A stretch of DNA of 64,000 nucleotides from Telopea speciosissima (taxonomy: Eukaryota; Streptophyta; Magnoliopsida; Proteales; Proteaceae). The stretch covers positions 15,761,563 through 15,825,562 of the forward strand of contig NC_057922.1 of the NCBI RefSeq assembly GCF_018873765.1. The letters are read 5' to 3'. The notes beneath the pieces were generated by a model. It was not told where the DNA came from, ran no database searches, and saw only the letters and a program-made list of their open reading frames with translations. Shown piece by piece: positions 63,789 through 64,000 of the stretch (within the stretch, counting starts at the first letter, position 1; each line of letters starts with the position of its first letter). The position numbers and the translations under genes were made by a program.

Positions 63789-63894
63789 CATATTTGTCAA
63801 GGCGTCGCCTAAGCGTCCATGCACCTTGTTGGTGTTGCCTTGATTTTGGACCCTCTCCAATGCCTTGGGTCGCCTAGATGCCATGACAACTATG
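63789..63894. mobile_element. hAT-like MITE inside RTE reverse transcriptase
   Basis: It starts CATATTTGTCAAGGCG and ends ATGACAACTATG between CCCTAAAG (63781-63788) and CCCTAGAG (63895-63902). Its interior ttggtgttgccttgatttt matches the MITE at 8819-8953. Removing it restores the RTE frame from DRVP to RELIWHILKKSV. Confidence 0.8.
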
Positions 63895-64000
63895 CCCTAG
63901 AGAGTTAATTTGGCACATACTAAAGAAAAGTGTTTCAAGTAAATATGTTGACATAATTAATGATATGTATGATGACATGGTGACTAGTGTGAGAATTGTG

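Larger units (their letters stand above)
60730..64000 (+). mobile_element. RTE-clade LINE, interrupted, running off the right edge
   Basis: The apurinic-type endonuclease domain covers 60735-61400: IQETSWKGK, RNGVSIVVDKYLKNDVVDV, RIISIRLVLEKEVDNIISAY, ECDLNGHVARDRRGYEGVHR and YKSGHHSSQIDFFVTRR. A linker follows from about 62740. Reverse transcriptase starts at about 63360 (APGSDGVPIEVWKSLG, then QFGF, PGRSTIEAIYLLRRLME and FIDLKKAYDRVP). Stops and frameshifts are present, so it is dead. An LTR and MITEs are nested in it. Confidence 0.85.

Overview
The window is nuclear DNA of a flowering plant. The genes are split by GT-AG introns, many of them long and full of transposons. There are plant-type housekeeping genes, a cytosolic tRNA gene, tRNA-derived SINEs that I recognise as the Au family, plant L1 and RTE LINEs, and a degraded piece of plastid DNA. 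The DNA is AT-rich. I cannot name the species.

Three protein genes can be reconstructed, all on the minus strand. (1) 3407-6956 is a five-exon gene for the plant mitochondrial TatB-like twin-arginine translocase subunit. Every exon keeps its frame, but exon 3 carries one in-frame TGA where I recall the homologues having Arg. (2) 8574-21857 is a complete 20-exon fatty acid amide hydrolase (FAAH) gene of 604 codons. All exon phases agree, and the catalytic Lys and Ser residues fall at the same numbers as in Arabidopsis FAAH. (3) 33910-59601 is the last 16 exons (527 codons plus stop) of a SEC24-like COPII cargo adaptor. Its 5' exons were not found here and probably lie beyond the right edge. 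The first two genes are tandem neighbours with a 1.6 kb spacer. SEC24 lies about 12 kb upstream of FAAH, and that gap holds an intact tRNA-Gln(CUG) gene.

Most of the remaining sequence is mobile or duplicated. The FAAH introns hold SINEs and a 217-bp tandem duplication. The FAAH-SEC24 gap holds a minisatellite, MITEs and an old segmental duplication in which one tRNA-Gln copy survived and its partner decayed. The large SEC24 introns hold L1 LINE fragments, a plastid psbB/rpl2 chimera, SINEs, a 1.25-kb palindromic DNA element inside a LINE RNase H domain, and an RTE LINE that is itself interrupted by an LTR and by MITEs.

The most distinctive signal is a set of non-autonomous DNA elements that begin CATAGTT, CATGGTTT or a close variant and have 8-bp target-site duplications, several perfect. 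Seven such copies could be delimited, and their nesting dates many of the other insertions relative to one another. No CRISPR array, rRNA gene or bacterial-type operon is present.
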